64,000 nt of DNA from Chakrabartyella piscis (lineage in GTDB: Bacteria > Bacillota > Clostridia > Lachnospirales > Anaerotignaceae). Within the stretch, counting starts at the first letter, position 1; each line of letters opens with the position of its first letter. Positions 45,289-54,176 of the stretch are shown piece by piece. Both the position numbers and the translations under genes were made by a program. The DNA lies in assembly GCA_030067835.1 (NCBI GenBank), contig CP092441.1, positions 1,116,001-1,180,000 of the forward strand, in the 5' to 3' direction. The notes under the pieces were generated by a model. That model was not told the origin of the DNA. It saw only the letters and a program-made list of their open reading frames with translations, and did no database searches.

Positions 45289-46827
45289 ATGAACCATGAA
45301 ATGATTATTGTGTTGGACTTTGGTGGACAATACAACCAATTGATTGCAAGACGTGTTAGAGAGCATCACGTGTATTGTGAAATTATGCCTTGGAATAAAT
45401 CCATTGAGGAAATCAAAGCGAAAAATCCAAAGGGTATCATCTTCACAGGTGGTCCAAATAGCGTTTATGATGAAAAATCACCACATTGTGATCCTGAAAT
45501 TTTCAACTTGGGTGTACCTGTGTTGGGTATTTGCTACGGTTGTCAGTTGATGGCGTATACATTGGGCGGTAAAGTGGGCAATGCTCATGAAAAAAGTGAA
45601 TATGGTAAAACAGATGTGACCATTGATACTACAAGTAAATTGTTCAAAGGCTTGGATGCTGAAGAAATTTGTTGGATGAGTCATACTGATTTTGTAACAG
45701 ATATGCCAGAAGGCTTTAAAGTAGTGGGTAAAACTGCAACTTGTCCTGCTGGCGCAATTGAAAATGAAGCAAAAGGCTTCTATGGTGTGCAATTCCATCC
45801 AGAAGTAAACCATACACCAAATGGCTCCAAAATGTTGTATAACTTCCTATATGAAGTGTGTCAATGTGCAGGTGACTGGACAATGACAAACTACATCGAA
45901 GACCAAATTAAAAAAATTCGTGAACAAGTTGGTGATAAAAAAGCACTTTGTGCATTGTCTGGTGGCGTGGATTCTAGCGTTGTAGCAGCACTTGTTTCCA
46001 AAGCAATTGGCAAACAACTGACTTGTGTGTTCGTGGATCATGGCTTGATGCGTAAAAATGAAGGTGATGAAGTAGAAGAAATCTTCGATGGTTTCTTTGA
46101 TGCTCATTTTGTTCGTGCAAATGCAAAAGATCGTTTCTTGGATAAACTCAAAGGCGTTGTGGATCCAGAAGCAAAAAGAAAAGCAATTGGCGAAGAGTTC
46201 ATTCGTGTATTTGAAGATGAAGCAAAGAAAATTGGTAAAGTGACTTTCTTGGTACAAGGAACTATTTATCCTGACGTAATCGAAAGCGGCTTGGGTGATT
46301 CTGCTGTCATCAAATCCCATCATAATGTTGGCGGTTTGCCATCTGTTGTAGATTTTGATGAGCTCATTGAACCACTTAGACTTTTGTTCAAAGATGAAGT
46401 GCGTGAAATGGGTCTTGAATTGGGACTTCCTGAACACCTTGTTTGGAGACAACCATTCCCAGGTCCAGGTCTTGGAATTCGTGTCATTGGTGAAGTAACA
46501 GAAGATAAATTGGAAATCTTGAAAGATGCAGATGCAATCTTTAGAGAAGAAATCATGAACTCTGGTATTGAAAGAAGCATCAACCAATACTTTGCAGTTA
46601 TCACAGATGTGCGTTCTGTTGGCGTTATGGGTGACTTTAGAACTTATGACTATACCATTGCACTTCGTGGCGTTTCCACAACAGACTTTATGACGGCTGA
46701 TTGGGCAAGAATTCCTTATGATATCTTGGATAGAGTGAGCGTTAGAATTGTAAATGAAGTAAAACATGTAAATCGTATCGTGTACGATATTACTAGTAAA
46801 CCACCTGCAACTATTGAGTGGGAGTAA
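45289..46827 (+). CDS. guaA: GMP synthase (glutamine-hydrolysing)
   Basis: 512 residues, normal length. The N-terminal amidotransferase domain has the catalytic Cys in [11 protein letters not shown] and His/Glu in FHPEVNHT. The ATP-pyrophosphatase domain has the P-loop [14 protein letters not shown]. The C-terminal dimerisation domain ends KPPATIEWE. It converts XMP to GMP. The C-terminus is intact. The 3' end of guaA is a frequent insertion site for mobile elements, and a mobile element lies directly downstream here. Confidence 0.97.
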   Translation: MNHEMIIVLDFGGQYNQLIARRVREHHVYCEIMPWNKSIEEIKAKNPKGIIFTGGPNSVYDEKSPHCDPEIFNLGVPVLGICYGCQLMAYTLGGKVGNAHEKSEYGKTDVTIDTTSKLFKGLDAEEICWMSHTDFVTDMPEGFKVVGKTATCPAGAIENEAKGFYGVQFHPEVNHTPNGSKMLYNFLYEVCQCAGDWTMTNYIEDQIKKIREQVGDKKALCALSGGVDSSVVAALVSKAIGKQLTCVFVDHGLMRKNEGDEVEEIFDGFFDAHFVRANAKDRFLDKLKGVVDPEAKRKAIGEEFIRVFEDEAKKIGKVTFLVQGTIYPDVIESGLGDSAVIKSHHNVGGLPSVVDFDELIEPLRLLFKDEVREMGLELGLPEHLVWRQPFPGPGLGIRVIGEVTEDKLEILKDADAIFREEIMNSGIERSINQYFAVITDVRSVGVMGDFRTYDYTIALRGVSTTDFMTADWARIPYDILDRVSVRIVNEVKHVNRIVYDITSKPPATIEWE

Positions 46828-46860
46828 TGCTCACTGGTTTGCGTATACAAAAAATATACA

Positions 46861-46897
46861 GAAAACACCCTCTTTTAGGGTGTTTTCTTGCGTTTTA
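46861..46897 (+). terminator. Terminator of guaA
   Basis: GAAAACACCC, loop TCTTTTA, GGGTGTTTTC, then TTGCGTTTT. Confidence 0.85.
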
Positions 46898-47066
46898 TAA
46901 CATATTATGCTAAATTTACGAGGATTTATGCAATGATGTATTGCGACTGATAACAAAATGATAACATAATTTTTGTTGCCACACAGTTTCAAAGCCTTAT
47001 AAACACCGATAACAAGCGGTTTTTTGTATAAAATCTCTGAGTACAATTTGGATTTTGGGATATCAA

Positions 47067-47630
47067 TTAGTTATCTTCCTCCACAATACCATTTCCGCTT
47101 ACAATCAAATGCTCATCTGATAGTTGTTCAAAAAAGCGCCAACATTCTTCATTTCCTGAGATATCAGGGCAGATGTCAAGAAGAAATCCATTTTCAAAGT
47201 GAATTTTAATATCTCCAAATTTGCTTATGATGATTTTTGATACAATAAAAGTGGAGTTTTGATTATGAAACATTTTTTTGGATATTTCATCAAAACGATT
47301 ATTGTCACTAATATCCCAATCAAATGCCTCATAATCGAAGTTAGAATCGCTATATAATACATTTGAGGGTTGGAAAATATCACCTCTAGAAAGAATAATT
47401 TCATCACCACAACTCAATCTAAAGTGGCAATCAATGTGCAATACATACTGTGGCACATAAACAATTTTACTGATTAGTTTTTTTTCGTCATTAAAACCTC
47501 TGATGTTTTTTTCGATATAATCTCCAAATCCTAAATCGCCCATAGAGCCTGAACGGATGAAGGATTGCAGTTTTTTACCATTTAATACTTCTAAAAAATT
47601 TTTAATAGTGCTTATATTTTTTTTATTCAT
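47067..47630 (-). CDS. Uncharacterised protein, immunity-protein-like
   Basis: 187 residues, no signal peptide, rich in Ile, Asn and Asp. Features include HIDCHFRLSCGDEIILSRGDIFQPS, FDWDISDNNRFDE and, near the end, NGFLLDICPDISGNEECWRFFEQ. The composition and the C-terminal motif recall small immunity-like proteins of polymorphic toxin systems, but no toxin gene is adjacent. AGGAG lies before the ATG. Function unknown. Confidence 0.6.
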   Translation of the reverse strand: MNKKNISTIKNFLEVLNGKKLQSFIRSGSMGDLGFGDYIEKNIRGFNDEKKLISKIVYVPQYVLHIDCHFRLSCGDEIILSRGDIFQPSNVLYSDSNFDYEAFDWDISDNNRFDEISKKMFHNQNSTFIVSKIIISKFGDIKIHFENGFLLDICPDISGNEECWRFFEQLSDEHLIVSGNGIVEEDN

Positions 47631-47641
47631 GAAAGTCTCCT

Positions 47642-47797
47642 TTACTTATTGAATAGATCCTTTGCTATTTCTAATATTTCCCGAAAACCATACCCTTGCC
47701 CTGATACTTCATCATGCAAAATACGTGATTGTTTAGGTGTTAAATTCAATATTTTTGCAATATCATTTGTTTGTTTATTTTGAGATTGATTATTCAT
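47642..47797 (-). CDS. Small protein, 51 aa, second half of Gly-rich/HDE-SGQ protein
   Basis: 51 residues with the motif LTPKQSRILHDEVSGQGYGFREILEIAK. This motif is the common C-terminal end of short phage- and element-linked proteins that begin MGGGxxGRF. Here the MGGG start lies in the ORF just upstream, in another frame. The ATG overlaps the upstream stop (ATGA), so translation could be coupled. Adding one base to a run of five C would fuse the two ORFs. Confidence 0.5.
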   Translation of the reverse strand: MNNQSQNKQTNDIAKILNLTPKQSRILHDEVSGQGYGFREILEIAKDLFNK

Positions 47798-47859
47798 GGG
47801 GGTTTACCATGTTGTTTTTTTGAACCCCTAAAAAATCTTCCGCCTGCACCACCACCCAT
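47794..47859 (-). CDS. Tiny Gly-rich ORF, first half of a split small protein
   Basis: 21 residues beginning MGGGAGGRFFRGSKK. Its ATG overlaps the stop of the DUF4417 gene (TAATG), and AGGTGG lies before it. It ends in TGA at the start of the next ORF. The pair probably represents one ancestral 70-residue protein split by a frameshift, or two coupled cistrons. Confidence 0.45.
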   Translation of the reverse strand: MGGGAGGRFFRGSKKQHGKPP

Positions 47860-48527
47860 TATATCACCACCTTTTTGGAGTCATGATATTGGCTGGTAGA
47901 ACTATGAAATTGTAAAATATGTATACCTTGTTGTTTGTATTTTAAGAACAATTCATCTGGTGCAGAACCATATACAACAATAGTATGAGGTGATAAAACA
48001 TTTACTAATTGTTCAAGACCTATTTTGAAATAGTACTTGTCTAACTTTTGTTTGATACATCCATGTGTTCCTACAGACACAATGCTATTTTTAGGCACAC
48101 CATCAAAACAAAAATCAAAAGTTCTTTCATCTCCAAATCGTACATTGGGAATTACAATTATACCATTTTCTTGAAAATAATGTGCCAATGCCTTACCTCT
48201 ATAAGTATTCCAACCTTGCATAATTAGTGGCATATTACGATACAAGCTAAAGTCTGGGGAAATAACCCCTTTGAATTTTTGAAGAAACGGTAGATATATA
48301 TCTGGTCTGTTCCATACTCGTTCAAATTTATCATCATGCTCGTAAAATGAAATGAACATATCATAATCAATATTTTTCTGTTTTCTTGCTGTATATGCTT
48401 TAGAAAATGGTATTACCTTGGTTGGTATAGAGTTTGTTGGCTTGATAATTGGAATTTCAAAAATTCCATCATAATTTGCATTTTTTAATAAAAATGCATG
48501 AAAAATATCATTTCTCTTTTCTGACAT
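47859..48527 (-). CDS. DUF4417 domain protein
   Basis: 222 residues of the DUF4417 family. Conserved stretches are FKGVISPDFSLYRNMPLIMQ, WNTYRGKALAHYFQENGI, VIPNVRFGDERTFDF and SVGTHGCIK. The family is common on phages and integrative elements of Firmicutes; its function is unknown. GAGGAGG precedes the ATG. It is followed by the tiny Gly-rich ORF with a one-base overlap, a pairing I have seen described as typical for this family. Confidence 0.8.
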   Translation of the reverse strand: MSEKRNDIFHAFLLKNANYDGIFEIPIIKPTNSIPTKVIPFSKAYTARKQKNIDYDMFISFYEHDDKFERVWNRPDIYLPFLQKFKGVISPDFSLYRNMPLIMQGWNTYRGKALAHYFQENGIIVIPNVRFGDERTFDFCFDGVPKNSIVSVGTHGCIKQKLDKYYFKIGLEQLVNVLSPHTIVVYGSAPDELFLKYKQQGIHILQFHSSTSQYHDSKKVVI

Positions 48528-48565
48528 ATTGCCTCCTCAAAATTGTAATTTTTTGCTTGAAATCA

Positions 48566-48594
48566 TTGCAATTTCTCATTGGATATGTCATAAT
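48566..48594 (+). promoter_or_regulatory. Possible promoter of a plus-strand small RNA
   Basis: TTGCAA, 17-base spacer, CATAAT, in the plus direction, against the surrounding genes. Confidence 0.4.
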
Positions 48595-48600
48595 GTAATT

Positions 48601-48683
48601 GTCTAAGATTGGATGAACACATCCATGAGAGTGGCACTTTGTAAGTTGCGCCAACAACTTACAGAGTGTCTTTTCTTTTTTTT
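48601..48683 (+). ncRNA. Candidate small RNA
   Basis: About 83 bases between a plausible promoter and a strong terminator. The first hairpin is GGATG, AACA, CATCC. The terminator has a 14-bp stem (CACTTTGTAAGTTG / CAACTTACAGAGTG, one mismatch) and a T-rich tail (13 positions, 12 T). No plus-strand gene ends here that would need this terminator. It is antisense to the leader of the DUF4417 message. Confidence 0.4.
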
Positions 48684-48721
48684 CTGCAATCAATAGCCTC
48701 ACCACCTTTCTAAGTATGATA

Positions 48722-49237
48722 TTAAATAAATTTCATTTGTATTTTAGCTGCTCTATTTGAAACCTTACACTTCACACATATTTCTTCTACACTTAATCCG
48801 GAAATACAGGCTGGTGTCATTAATAAATAACCAGCAAAGGTATTAGCTTGCCATTCTGGATCTTGAAACGCTGGTATTTTCGCATCATGTGATATTCTGC
48901 AAAGTGTAACACTATCACTATCGTGCATAAAGAGGTGACCAATCTCATGAGCGATAGTGAATCTATCTCTGGGATTATTGTTACAAGCACCTTCATATAC
49001 ATCATTTCTAATTCTGATGAGATTTTTACTTGGAATAGTTTCTGCATATTTATCTGTTAAATCTTTGTCATCTACAATTTCATAATTGAAATTATCAATT
49101 AAGTTTGGAATAATTAATTCTAAAAATTGTATTACAGGGAAACATAGTCGATTTTCCAAACCTAAAGTTTCTTTAATTTGATATACATAATTTTCGATAT
49201 CTTTTCTTGAAGTACTGAGTGCTTTGTATTGTGTCAT
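48722..49237 (-). CDS. ImmA/IrrE family metallo-endopeptidase
   Basis: 171 residues. The zinc-protease motif HEIGH is at 97-101, with a following acidic region (FMHDSD). In ICEBs1-type elements, ImmA cleaves the XRE repressor of the element to start excision. The gene lies three bases after the XRE repressor gene in the same direction, the standard ImmR-ImmA order. AATTT/AGAATAATTT before the ATG is a weak RBS, so translation is likely coupled. Confidence 0.88.
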   Translation of the reverse strand: MTQYKALSTSRKDIENYVYQIKETLGLENRLCFPVIQFLELIIPNLIDNFNYEIVDDKDLTDKYAETIPSKNLIRIRNDVYEGACNNNPRDRFTIAHEIGHLFMHDSDSVTLCRISHDAKIPAFQDPEWQANTFAGYLLMTPACISGLSVEEICVKCKVSNRAAKIQMKFI

Positions 49238-49240
49238 AAA

Positions 49241-49600
49241 TTATTCTTCTATCCTTTCTAAAAGTGTTTTCAGTTGTTCAATATCCTTGCTATCAAAATT
49301 ATTTAATTTTCTAGCAAAAGAAAATGCTAATTCTTTATTTTCTGGTGCTAAACCATCAAATGAAATTTTCAAACTATCGTTTGTTTCAGAGTAGGCAAAT
49401 TCTAATTCTTTTTTTTGCACAATTGTTAAATTATAAGACGTGAAGATAGTGTTTAACCATCCATCAGGTATTTTTTTCTTTCCATTTTCAACTGCGGATA
49501 AAAATGATGATGTAACACCTAGCTTTTCAGCCATATCCTTTAAAATTTCGTTATTATCAATGCGTATTTTACGAAGTATCTTTCCAAAACTTGTAATCAT
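49241..49600 (-). CDS. XRE family repressor, ImmR-like
   Basis: 119 residues. The N-terminal helix-turn-helix (about 8-62, LRKIRIDNNEILKDMAEKLGVTSSFLSAVENGKKKIP) is followed by a C-terminal helical region. It is likely the maintenance repressor of the mobile element, cleaved by the ImmA gene product next to it. GGAGGTTAATT precedes the ATG. Its promoter overlaps a 16-bp palindrome. Confidence 0.88.
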   Translation of the reverse strand: MITSFGKILRKIRIDNNEILKDMAEKLGVTSSFLSAVENGKKKIPDGWLNTIFTSYNLTIVQKKELEFAYSETNDSLKISFDGLAPENKELAFSFARKLNNFDSKDIEQLKTLLERIEE

Positions 49601-49640
49601 AATTAACCTCCTGAAAATTATAATATTTACCTATATGCAC

Positions 49641-49681
49641 ATATTACACCATAAACGAAAAAAAGTCAACCAAATGGTTGA
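49641..49681 (-). promoter_or_regulatory. Promoter and operator of the XRE-ImmA operon
   Basis: On the minus strand TTGACT-17-TAATAT (-35 at 49669-49664, -10 at 49646-49641). The palindrome TCAACCA, AA, TGGTTGA (49666-49681) overlaps the -35 box and could be the repressor's own operator. Confidence 0.65.
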
Positions 49682-49778
49682 ATGTATTATTTCCTGGGTT
49701 TAAATGTTATTTGTTGCATTTGGTGAATGGCTATTTATAACCACCTGTGATATTGTATGTGCACAAGGAGGTGAAACA

Positions 49779-50072
49779 ATGAAACTGATAGAAGAACTAT
49801 TTTATGGCAACGTCAATCCAAACGGAAAACTACTTAGAGAAAATGAGTCTTATCAAACAGCAATGAAAGATTTGGATGCAAACGAAGACCTTCTCTCAAA
49901 ACTACTCGAAGGCAAAGAAAAACAACTATTCCATGAAATCTTGAATGCCTACTCAGTAATTCTTGGTGAAACTTCGGTGTCCCACTTTGAAATGGGATTT
50001 AAGTTTGGTGCAAAGTTGGCTGTAGAAATTATGGATGAAGATATTGAAAATTGCTTGAGAAGTATGATATAA
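49779..50072 (+). CDS. DUF6809 family protein
   Basis: 97 residues beginning MKLIEELFYGNVNPNGK and containing FEMGFKFGAKLAVEIM. This matches the small family DUF6809, common in Clostridia and their elements, of unknown role. AAGGAGG precedes the ATG. It is transcribed away from the XRE gene and so may be controlled by the same operator. A strong terminator follows. Confidence 0.75.
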   Translation: MKLIEELFYGNVNPNGKLLRENESYQTAMKDLDANEDLLSKLLEGKEKQLFHEILNAYSVILGETSVSHFEMGFKFGAKLAVEIMDEDIENCLRSMI

Positions 50073-50074
50073 GA

Positions 50075-50118
50075 AAATCTCCCCACCTGATTACGAATGG
50101 TCAGGTGAGGAGATTTTT
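50075..50118. terminator. Bidirectional terminator between DUF6809 and DUF6076 genes
   Basis: AAAATCTCCCCACCTGA and TCAGGTGAGGAGATTTT arms (one mismatch), with T-run in the plus direction and A-run on the other side. Confidence 0.9.
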
Positions 50119-51332
50119 TATTTCTTGATTTCTGTAGCATATTCTTCAAATGAAATTTCATCCTTTTCTGCTTTGGTTCGCCACGCAACTGCCCAAGCAG
50201 ACCACTTTTCAAATTCCGCCACGGTCATTTTCTTTTTCATATATCGTGCGTAGTGTGCCTTGTATGCCCTGTTGTAGGTTTGCCATACGGGATCGGTTTT
50301 GCATTTGTCATCGTATTTTTTGCGTGAACCAATTTCTCTGCAAGTTTTCGAATTGTCTTGTGGAGCGGGGTGGTCGCAATAGTCAGTGTATTTTCCAGAC
50401 TTGATTAAAAAATAGGTACCGCAGTTCATACACTTTTTGGGTATGTAATTTTGTTGGATGCCATGGAATAAATCGAAGTATAAAAAGGCGCCGATGCTTT
50501 GGAATTCGTAGGATGCACAAAAAATATTTTTATCACCTTTTTTGATAACAGAATGAAAAAACTTTGAATAGCCAGATGTGAATTTGAAATAATTCCTGTC
50601 TGGTTTTTTCTTTGTGCTGTCAATAAATGAAACAAAAGCGTTGGCAAGGCTATCGCTATCCAAAAACTTACTTTGTGCATTGAGGTAGTTGTCAACAAAA
50701 TCGTGGTACAAGTGAATCACTCTTAAAACATCTTCTGTAAAAGTCAAATAGGATTTGCAAAGATTTTCAACTTGTGCGTTCATATCCTCCAAATCCAAAC
50801 TCATGCCGGCACAATCAAGACTATAACGCAATCCACTTGGAAAAAATTTATTCAGCTGTGAACGATATACATGGATGCCAGAAGAATCTAAATCCAGATA
50901 GCTAAATCCATAATCATTTACATAGTCATCTTCGTAATCATCCTCATCATTCCAATCTGAATCTGTATCGGAGCAAGGAGTTTCCCAAAACCATGTTTTG
51001 GAAGAAAGTATAGCAAATAGTTTTTCTGTTTGCATGAACTCGCTGTTGGAAATGAGTTTGGATATGGAAAGTTTTTCGAAAAAGAAATCCAAATTGTTCA
51101 TAACAGCCTGAATATTTTGTGCATAGGCATTGTAACTTTCGATTTCATAATCAGACATATCACCAAAAAGACGTAAATATTGTGGTTCTTTCATCAAAAC
51201 AGTTCGATAACGATTTAGGTCGTCAGTTATGTCAAGATTCAATAATTCGGTTAAGAATTCGTTGTTTTTGTAAGCAAATTTCTTGTTTATGTATATTTCA
51301 TTTTCATAAAAATGAGCGGTAAAAGAAAACAT
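50118..51332 (-). CDS. DUF6076 domain protein with zinc-ribbon-like C-terminus
   Basis: 404 residues. The N-terminal 300 residues are acidic and not recognised beyond DUF6076. The C-terminal part has CMNCGTYFLIKSGKYTDYCDH and a later Cys in KTCREIG, a likely zinc site, followed by a basic helical region (YNRAYKAHYARYMKKKMT). The start at 51332 follows GAGGAGG; the frame is open upstream without a site. It is common in Clostridial mobile elements. Function unknown. Confidence 0.7.
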   Translation of the reverse strand: MFSFTAHFYENEIYINKKFAYKNNEFLTELLNLDITDDLNRYRTVLMKEPQYLRLFGDMSDYEIESYNAYAQNIQAVMNNLDFFFEKLSISKLISNSEFMQTEKLFAILSSKTWFWETPCSDTDSDWNDEDDYEDDYVNDYGFSYLDLDSSGIHVYRSQLNKFFPSGLRYSLDCAGMSLDLEDMNAQVENLCKSYLTFTEDVLRVIHLYHDFVDNYLNAQSKFLDSDSLANAFVSFIDSTKKKPDRNYFKFTSGYSKFFHSVIKKGDKNIFCASYEFQSIGAFLYFDLFHGIQQNYIPKKCMNCGTYFLIKSGKYTDYCDHPAPQDNSKTCREIGSRKKYDDKCKTDPVWQTYNRAYKAHYARYMKKKMTVAEFEKWSAWAVAWRTKAEKDEISFEEYATEIKK

Positions 51333-51567
51333 AATTCCTCCTCGAAAATAGATGTAGCATAATGAAAAAATAGAAAGCACACAAAATTTTTCAAAATAGA
51401 TAATAAAATATGAGCAAATAGAGAACATACAATAATTCTATCACATCTATTTACAAAACGCAATGGAACGTATACAGTTGGAATTAGATAATAACTGTTT
51501 TTGATTTGACATCTATCATGTGGGATGAAAATAAAAAAAATTTCAATCTCATGTCATAAAAAACATC

Positions 51568-51592
51568 TTCTCGTTGCCAATATAGTGAAGGG
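51568..51592 (+). repeat. Direct repeat upstream of primase-like gene, copy 1
   Basis: TTCTCGTTGCCAATATAGTG and AAGGG following; 23 of 25 bases match the copy at 51759-51783. Confidence 0.7.
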
Positions 51593-51758
51593 TTCTTTTG
51601 GTTACATGGCAAAGTGAATGAAAAAGGGTGTTGCAAATGTAGCAAAATCACCAAAAATAAAGTTTTTTGGAAAATTGACTTGAAAAAGGGTTTAGAAGTG
51701 AGGAAGTAGGTGAGGAGGTAAATTTAAAAATTTTTTCAAAATGGTTGACGAAATGCGT

Positions 51759-51783
51759 TTCTCGTTGCCAATACAGTGAGGGG
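51759..51783 (+). repeat. Direct repeat upstream of primase-like gene, copy 2
   Basis: TTCTCGTTGCCAATACAGTG and AGGGG following. The spacing between copies is 191 bases. The second copy ends 48 bases before the start of the primase-like gene. Together with the AT-rich DNA between 51333 and 51830 this could be a replication or control region; no gene is seen in that gap. Confidence 0.7.
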
Positions 51784-51830
51784 GTAAAAAATAACAAGAT
51801 ATACTTTTACAAAACAAAGGAGGGAAGCAA

Positions 51831-53588
51831 TTGAAAACACCAAATTACAAAATGCCATATGAAGTCCGTGCAAATCGCTTGTACAAATGGGTTGCAAGTG
51901 GCAAAACCATGAAAGACATCTTGCTTTGTAACTTTCTGCCACACTTAATCTCAGAAAAAATATACGATGATGGCAAACAGCTATTGCGGTATTTTGAAGT
52001 GGGTGGCGTATTTGAAGATGGTTCAGAATTGCCAGCACTGACATTGTCCGTTGCGGAGTTTGAAACCATGAACTGGGTGACACCAAACTGGGGTGCAAAA
52101 TGCAACATAGAAGCTGGACGAGCAATCAAGGAACACATTCGCCATGCAATTCAGAGTACAGGACTTGCTCTCGAACCTGAAGTGGTTTATGTGCACAGTG
52201 GATTTCGAGAGATTGATGGAAAGCTGAAATATCTGTTGACAGGAATGGAAATCACCTGCGAAACCAAGGATACCACATTGAAAAATTATTATTTTCCAGA
52301 AGAACTGGATGAAAATAAAGTGAATGCGAGCTACGAACTTCTGAAAAGTGACTTGGTTGCAAAAGAAGTCTTATATCCACTCGTGGCATTCATGTACTTG
52401 GCGCCGCTGACACATTTGCTGAAGCTTGCAGGGTATCCACCACAATCGGTTTTGATGTTGGTGGGTAGAACAGGTGCAAAGAAATCTTCATTGTCTGCGT
52501 TGATGCTTTGTCATTTTGGAAATTTCACTCATAGCACATTGCCTTTGACATTCCGTGATACAGGCAATAGCATCATCGAAAGATTATTCACACTCAAAGA
52601 CTTGCCAGTGGTTGTTGATGATTTCCACCCAACAGGCGGTGGTTATGAAGAAACAGCTGTGTTGAAAACAATGCAACTTATCATGCGAGCCTTTGGAGAT
52701 GGGACAGCAAGAGCAAGCCTGAACCAAAGACGTGAGTTGAAAGAAGCAAAACCGCCAAGGGGTGTTGGTCTGGTCACTGCTGAATATTCTCCTAATATTT
52801 CTGAAAGTGGTCTCGCAAGAAGTATAGAACTTTCCATAAAGCCAAATGACATCGCCGTAACTGTTTTGTCAGAGTGGCAAGAAAAGGCTGCGAACAACTA
52901 TCTGTCAACCTCGATGAAGTCATATATTCTGTGGCTTGAAAATCAACTGGATACAGAAGAAAAACAAGCAGTTTTTATTTCTGACATCAAAATTTTATTT
53001 GAAGTGTATCGTGAAATGGTTCGTGAACGATTGCGAAAGGAAGAAATCCATTTCCACGATAGAACACCAGAGGGCGTTGCATTCTTGTTGGTTGCCTTTG
53101 AGTATTTCACGTGTTTTCTCTTTGGAAAGAAGATGATTGATGTGGATGAAAATAAAAAGTTGAGTGATGAAATGTTTGCAATCTGTATTGAACTTTGCAA
53201 GGCACAAAGTGAAAGCCTACATGAGGTTTCTATTTCTGAAAAGTTTATTGGAACAATTATTTTGATGATGGAAAATGAAATCATTCGTGTTGTACCCAAA
53301 GAAAGTTTTATCAGCTGTCAAAATGACTGCATTGGTTTTTCTGATGACGATTTTTATTATTTGAATATGACCGCAACACTAAAACACCTTCGGAAATTTT
53401 GTTTGGAACAGGGTGAACCGATGCCACCGAGTGTAAATATTTTATTAAAGCATTTGGATGAAGATGATATTTTGCTTTTGAATTCCAATGGTGGGAGAAC
53501 GCATTCGGTTCGAATTAGCAGCACAAAAAATTTAAGAGTTGCTATCTTCACAAAAGATAAGTTTGACAAAACGGAGTCTGTAACATAG
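51831..53588 (+). CDS. Primase/helicase-like ATPase, DUF927-type
   Basis: 585 residues. The P-loop GRTGAKKSS is at 212-220 and Walker B PVVVDDFHP at about 259-267. An arginine-rich stretch (SLNQRRELKEAKPPRG) and ESGLARSIELSI follow, as in DUF927 or phage-type primase-helicases that act in replication of plasmids and elements. The start is TTG 51831 with AAAGGAGGG before it; no ATG fits. The end has no known domain. It is likely the replication or maintenance protein of the element. Confidence 0.7.
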   Translation: MKTPNYKMPYEVRANRLYKWVASGKTMKDILLCNFLPHLISEKIYDDGKQLLRYFEVGGVFEDGSELPALTLSVAEFETMNWVTPNWGAKCNIEAGRAIKEHIRHAIQSTGLALEPEVVYVHSGFREIDGKLKYLLTGMEITCETKDTTLKNYYFPEELDENKVNASYELLKSDLVAKEVLYPLVAFMYLAPLTHLLKLAGYPPQSVLMLVGRTGAKKSSLSALMLCHFGNFTHSTLPLTFRDTGNSIIERLFTLKDLPVVVDDFHPTGGGYEETAVLKTMQLIMRAFGDGTARASLNQRRELKEAKPPRGVGLVTAEYSPNISESGLARSIELSIKPNDIAVTVLSEWQEKAANNYLSTSMKSYILWLENQLDTEEKQAVFISDIKILFEVYREMVRERLRKEEIHFHDRTPEGVAFLLVAFEYFTCFLFGKKMIDVDENKKLSDEMFAICIELCKAQSESLHEVSISEKFIGTIILMMENEIIRVVPKESFISCQNDCIGFSDDDFYYLNMTATLKHLRKFCLEQGEPMPPSVNILLKHLDEDDILLLNSNGGRTHSVRISSTKNLRVAIFTKDKFDKTESVT

Positions 53589-53589
53589 A

Positions 53590-53645
53590 AGGTGTTACAA
53601 GTGTTACAGTGTGGCAAATCTGTTACACCGTTACACTGTTACACT
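53590..53645 (+). repeat. Iteron-like GTTACA repeats
   Basis: Five copies of GTTACA, several as GTTACACxx at about nine-base spacing, in 56 bases right after the primase-like gene. Such direct repeats often bind a replication initiator. Confidence 0.55.
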
Positions 53646-53980
53646 TCATAATATCACCAACTACTGTTTGCTTAAAAAAGATAAGGAGAACAAAAACAGA
53701 GAGATTCGCCCTTGTTGCCGCCTGTGTTGGCTTGTGTGAGGCTTTGTTGGTAGAGATGGGATAGTTGCACCAAATGCGGTTTGAAGGGCACACACACCCA
53801 ATGTACAACGGCGTTTCTGACACGGAAAATAGTTTATAGGGTGTTTGCCCAACGGAGAAGTTATAAACGCAAATAAGCCAATGTACACCGATATTCATGG
53901 GGATAGAATCCGCTCAAAAGCAGAGCGATTTACGGCAGTTTATGGCGATTTATAGGTCGCATATTAAAGTGCGGGATAAA

Positions 53981-54070
53981 GTGGGTGCACCCACGGTTAC
54001 ATCGGACGGCAGTGCCGACCGTGTTTACAAGACAAAATTACAAAGAAACTCAAAAATATGGGTACACCCA
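53981..54070 (+). other. Candidate transfer origin (oriT) with three inverted repeats
   Basis: GTGGGTGCACCCAC (53981-53994, perfect palindrome), CGGACGGCAGTGCCGACCG (54003-54021, one mismatch) and TGGGTACACCCA (54059-54070). They lie about 100 bases ahead of the RHH and relaxase genes, the usual place for oriT. GC content is higher than that of the neighbours. The rest of 53646-54176 has no gene that I can support. Confidence 0.4.
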
Positions 54071-54176
54071 AGTGCTGTGAAAGGTGCTGTTGGATACTCG
54101 AAATGCCGAATCTAAGCCATTCTTTAGGTATACCTTGAGGTGGTCGTAAAGCAATATATAGGAATGAGGTGTGAAA

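Noticed and set aside
48508..48705. 65-codon minus-strand ORF overlapping the DUF4417 start
   Set aside because: It starts GTG-GTG inside an AGGTGG site, runs through a 14-bp hairpin, and has no protein signature. It could be a leader ORF, but support is too thin.
53897..54115. 72-codon ORF ahead of the RHH gene
   Set aside because: No ribosome-binding site, no recognisable protein pattern, and it runs through the three inverted repeats of the possible oriT.
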